Shown in pieces: positions 6,609 through 9,390 of a stretch of 9,390 nucleotides of DNA. The notes below the pieces were generated by a model, which worked only from the letters and a program-made list of their open reading frames with translations, did not search any database and had not been told where the DNA came from. The translations under genes were made by a program, and so were the position numbers. This DNA comes from Candidatus Zhuqueibacterota bacterium 4572_119. GTDB lineage: Bacteria > Zhuqueibacterota > Zhuqueibacteria > Thermofontimicrobiales > Thermofontimicrobiaceae. Numbering within the stretch: the first letter of the stretch is position 1; every line of letters starts with the position of its first letter. The DNA lies in assembly GCA_002084535.1 (NCBI GenBank), contig NBLI01000037.1, positions 1 through 9,390 of the forward strand. The letters are read 5' to 3'.

Positions 6609-7472
6609 TTATGATCCTTTTAACGCTTCGCTGCCGCTTACAATTTCCAAGATTTCAGAAGTGATTTTTTCCTGGCGAAGTTTATTATATTCCAGGGTTA
6701 AATCATTGATGATATTATTTGAATTTTCAGTCGCGTTCTCCATTGCAGTCATCCTCGCGCCCATTTCAGACGTGTAAGATTCCAACAGCACACGCCATAT
6801 TTTTACATTCAAATACCTGGGAATTAAAACATCCAGTATTTTCACAGCATCTGGTTCAAAGTTAAATTCGACAAGATTCTTGCTTTCATCAGGAATGATT
6901 GGAATAATGGGCAATATTTGTTCAATCGTTACATCCTGCCTCATGGCGGATTTAAATTCATTGTAAACCAAATAAATGCGATCCAATTGCTCCTTGAGAT
7001 ACGACTCCCGAATAATATCCTCGATTTCATCTGCTTGTTTAAAAGACAAATCTTTAAAAAATTTCAGATAATTCCCAATGACCTTATATCCTCTTTTTCC
7101 AAAATAATCAACTCCCTTTTTCCCGATCAGAATTAACTCAACGTCATTACCTTCCTGGGCTCTAATCTCCGCTTCAGCGCGTCGTATAATATTGGCGTTA
7201 AATGAACCACAAAGTCCCTGGTCAGCAGTAATGATCACATATCCAATTCGAGCGGGAGCGCGTTCAGCTAATAGCGGGTGCAGGTTTCGATCCAGATCAT
7301 GGGCTATATGCCCCACTATTTCATTTAAGCGATTGGCATAAGGTCGCGCCTGAAGTATGGATTGCTGGGCTTTGCGAAATTTGACCGCCGCCACCATCTT
7401 CAACGCACGGGTGATTTGCTGGGTCTTTTTTACACCAGCAATTCTTTGTTTAATATCTCTGAGTGATGCCAT
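6609..7472 (-). CDS. atpG: F1Fo ATP synthase gamma subunit
   Basis: The product has 287 residues, a normal length. The N-terminal rotor helix begins ASLRDIKQRIAGVKKTQQIT and continues RALKMVAAVKFRKAQ, both hallmarks of gamma. The central Rossmann-like domain contains ITADQGLCGSFNANI (81-95). The C-terminal helix holds MGARMTAMENATENSNNIIN, followed by LTLEYNKLRQEKITSEILEI. The two terminal helices form the coiled-coil shaft that turns inside the alpha/beta hexamer. The ATG at 7472 has no Shine-Dalgarno sequence: the 36 bases between atpA and atpG are almost all A and T and include the palindrome AAAAAAGTTTTTT. It is followed by atpD after 42 bases. Confidence 0.97.
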   Translation of the reverse strand: MASLRDIKQRIAGVKKTQQITRALKMVAAVKFRKAQQSILQARPYANRLNEIVGHIAHDLDRNLHPLLAERAPARIGYVIITADQGLCGSFNANIIRRAEAEIRAQEGNDVELILIGKKGVDYFGKRGYKVIGNYLKFFKDLSFKQADEIEDIIRESYLKEQLDRIYLVYNEFKSAMRQDVTIEQILPIIPIIPDESKNLVEFNFEPDAVKILDVLIPRYLNVKIWRVLLESYTSEMGARMTAMENATENSNNIINDLTLEYNKLRQEKITSEILEIVSGSEALKGS

Positions 7473-7508
7473 AAAAGTTTTGTTTTAAAAAAGTTTTTTA
7501 TTAAAAAA

Positions 7509-9020
7509 TTATTCGGCCGAAAAAACTGACATAAAATCTTCGCAGGCGCCTTGCAGACCAGCCTGAAGATCATCATCCAATGCTTTTTTCTCGTTGATGT
7601 CCTTTAAAATATGGGGATATTTTGATTCCATATATTGAAAAAACTCTTCTTCCAGTCGTTTCAAATCTTTCAATGGAGTTTCATCTAAAAATCCTTTAGT
7701 ACCGAGAAAAATTAAGCTGACCTGTTTTTCCACAGACAGAGTCTGATTTTGATTCTGTTTAAGCAGCTCAACCATTTTTTGCCCCCTGACCAATTGGGCT
7801 TGAGTTGACTTATCAAGTTCTGAGCTAAATTTGGCAAAACTCTCTAATTCTCTGTACTGTGCCAAATCCAGACGCAATTGTCCTGCCACTTGTTTCATTG
7901 CTTTAATTTGCGCGTTGCCTCCAACTCTGGATACTGACAAACCAATATTAATTGCCGGTCGCACTCCGCCGTAGAACAGATCTGGTTCCAAATAAATCTG
8001 TCCATCGGTAATTGAAACGACATTTGTTGGAATGTAGGCGGAAAAATCTCCAGCCTGAGTTTCCACAATTGGCAAAGCTGTCAACGAACCACCGCCCAGG
8101 TCGTCACTCAATTTGGCTGCTCTTTCCAGTAAACGTGAATGCAAATAGAAGATATCGCCAGGATAAGCTTCACGTCCGGGTGGACGTCTGAGCAACAATG
8201 AGACCTGTCGATACGCCCAGGCATGTTTAGAAAGATCATCATAAACCACCAGCGCGTGTTTACCATTATCGCGAAAATACTCTCCCATTGTTGCGCCGCT
8301 GTAGGGCGCGATATAAGTAAACGGAGCCGGATCATTTGCTGCGGACATGACAACCGTTGTATATTCCATGGCGCCATGTTCCTCCAAGGTCTGGACAACT
8401 TTCGCAATAGTCGAGCCTTTTTGACCGATCGCGACATAAATACAATACACATCCTGGCCTTTTTGATTCAGAATCGTATCGATGGCAATGGTGCTTTTTC
8501 CAATCTGGCGATCTCCGATAATTAACTCGCGTTGTCCGCGACCAATAGGAATCATGGAATCGATAGCTTTTAAACCTGTCTGTAAAGGCTCCTTTACCGG
8601 TTGCCTGGCAATAACTCCCGGAGCTTTACGCTCCATTGTTAATGAGTTTTGGGTCTTGACAGGACCTTTGCCATCCAATGGCTGTCCTAATGGATTGACA
8701 ACCCGTCCCACCAATTCTTCGCCGACGGGAATCTCCATGACTTTTCCGGTGCGTTTGACAACATCGCCTTCTTTTAAATATTTTTCGCTGCCGAATAAAA
8801 TGCAGCCGACGTTATCTTCCTCCAGATTCAGCGCCATACCAAACACGCCTTGCGGGAACTCCACAAGCTCATTAGCCATGACGTTTTCCAGTCCATAAAC
8901 CCGTGCGATTCCATCCCCGACCTGGATTATTTCCCCGGTTTCCTCGAAATCTGTTTTGATGTCGAATTTTTCAATTTCCTTCTTTATAACAGAAGAAATT
9001 TCACTTGCTTTGACTTCCAT
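7509..9020 (-). CDS. atpA: F1Fo ATP synthase alpha subunit
   Basis: The product has 503 residues, the usual alpha length. The N-domain includes GEIIQVGDGIARVYGLENVM (29-48). The non-catalytic nucleotide site has the P-loop GDRQIGKS (169-176) and VVYDDLSKHAWAYRQ (258-272). RRPPGREAYPGDIFYLHSRL (278-297) is the family signature, and SVSRVGG (362-368) supplies Arg365, the arginine finger that reaches the beta catalytic site. The C-terminal domain ends with a helical part (LKDLKRLEEEFFQYMESKYP). No key residue is missing. The start at 9020 is 8 bases after the atpH stop and has no clear Shine-Dalgarno sequence, so translational coupling to atpH is plausible. That makes the state of atpH relevant to its expression. 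Confidence 0.98.
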   Translation of the reverse strand: MEVKASEISSVIKKEIEKFDIKTDFEETGEIIQVGDGIARVYGLENVMANELVEFPQGVFGMALNLEEDNVGCILFGSEKYLKEGDVVKRTGKVMEIPVGEELVGRVVNPLGQPLDGKGPVKTQNSLTMERKAPGVIARQPVKEPLQTGLKAIDSMIPIGRGQRELIIGDRQIGKSTIAIDTILNQKGQDVYCIYVAIGQKGSTIAKVVQTLEEHGAMEYTTVVMSAANDPAPFTYIAPYSGATMGEYFRDNGKHALVVYDDLSKHAWAYRQVSLLLRRPPGREAYPGDIFYLHSRLLERAAKLSDDLGGGSLTALPIVETQAGDFSAYIPTNVVSITDGQIYLEPDLFYGGVRPAINIGLSVSRVGGNAQIKAMKQVAGQLRLDLAQYRELESFAKFSSELDKSTQAQLVRGQKMVELLKQNQNQTLSVEKQVSLIFLGTKGFLDETPLKDLKRLEEEFFQYMESKYPHILKDINEKKALDDDLQAGLQGACEDFMSVFSAE

Positions 9021-9028
9021 AGTATTTT

Positions 9029-9328
9029 CTAATTTTTAGTTAAAAAAGTTTTCAAATTTTCAAATTTATTCATAACACTGGCATTCAGCACCTGCCCGTT
9101 AACACGAATAATCATTCCACCCAAAATAGCTGAATCGATTTTATTTTCGATTCGGACATCACCCTTCAATAGTTGCTCAAGCTTTGCTTTCAAATCCTGC
9201 GCCGTTTGTTTTGGCAAAGGAAAGGCAGTTGTTACTTCAGCTTGAATCCGGTTATTAAAATTATCATGCCTTGCCAAATAATCACTAAAAATCTGGTCTA
9301 CCCATAAGATCATTTTTCTCATCCACAT
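9029..9328 (-). CDS. atpH: ATP synthase delta subunit, C-terminal part; 5' end missing or broken
   Basis: The open frame gives 99 residues against a usual ~180 for delta. It matches the second half of the family: LWVDQIFSDYLARHDNF, then RIQAEVTTAFPLPKQTAQDL (28-47), then KIDSAILGGMIIRVNGQVLN (63-82) and SVMNKFENLKTFL at the end. This part sits on the membrane-side stalk and binds subunit b. The N-terminal six-helix domain that binds alpha is absent. The ATG at 9328 is only the first Met after an in-frame TAG at 9337-9335, and the codons between (CTT ATA) still look like AtpH (LIMWMRKM). The true start therefore cannot be here. Disruption, sequencing error or a misassembled edge are all possible. 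If the real gene is intact elsewhere, this is a normal atpH cut by the window. Confidence 0.8.
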   Translation of the reverse strand: MWMRKMILWVDQIFSDYLARHDNFNNRIQAEVTTAFPLPKQTAQDLKAKLEQLLKGDVRIENKIDSAILGGMIIRVNGQVLNASVMNKFENLKTFLTKN

Positions 9329-9334
9329 TATAAG

Positions 9335-9390
9335 CTATGTGCGACCACACAAGAAAACCCGTATAATGATCGTCTAATAGTTCCAAAATA
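9335..9390. other. Unexplained sequence abutting atpH
   Basis: The last 56 bases do not read as an AtpH N-terminal half in any minus frame. The atpH frame has two stops (9335-9337 and another near 9376). A second frame stays open from the edge down to a TAG at 9285-9287 but does not resemble AtpH. The plus strand has TGTGCGACCACACA at 9338-9351. It may be the end of an inserted element, a short overlap into a repeat at a contig end, or noise. I cannot tell which. Confidence 0.4.

Noticed and set aside
8482..8898. Plus-strand open frame of 138 residues opposite atpA
   Set aside because: It is a shadow of the conserved alpha-subunit frame; the protein shows only low-complexity Ser/Pro/Thr-rich sequence.

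Overview
The window is AT-rich bacterial DNA. Most of it is one strand (minus) carrying the distal part of an F1Fo ATP synthase operon in the order atpH (partial) - atpA - atpG - atpD - atpC (9334 down to 4744). The operon closes with a good intrinsic terminator (4649-4691). The contiguous F1 gene order, an N-acetylmuramidase with an export signal and a lipoprotein point to an ordinary cell-walled bacterium, probably from an uncultured lineage. I cannot place it to phylum from the sequence; a Calditrichota-like or other FCB-group bacterium is a guess only.

Downstream of the terminator and on the same strand is a three-gene cluster (4570 down to 1728) with gaps of 42 and 38 bases. It encodes an exported NamZ/DUF1343-type exo-N-acetylmuramidase, an uncharacterised protein that looks like a class II aminoacyl-tRNA synthetase paralogue, and a small lipoprotein with an SRPBCC/AHSA1-like fold. 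A convergent plus-strand gene (1358-1708) encodes a short membrane-anchored LysM protein with a perfect Shine-Dalgarno sequence. The muramidase and the LysM protein give this part a cell-wall flavour, but no functional link is proven.

At the left is a minus-strand gene (102-1088) for a regulator with an N-terminal HTH and an unfamiliar C-terminal domain of Rossmann-like character. It diverges from the LysM gene across a 269-base intergenic region. That region holds a striking set of repeats: two direct 13-mers 44 bases apart, the second forming one arm of an 11-bp perfect inverted repeat. These are candidate operators for the regulator. Bases 1-101 hold no gene I can support.

The right edge is odd. 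The delta subunit reading frame is recognisable only for its last ~100 residues and meets an in-frame stop at 9335-9337. The last ~55 bases do not read as AtpH in any frame. Either atpH is disrupted here (mutation or mobile-element junction) or the window edge is an assembly artefact.

No CRISPR array, tRNA, rRNA or complete mobile element is visible.
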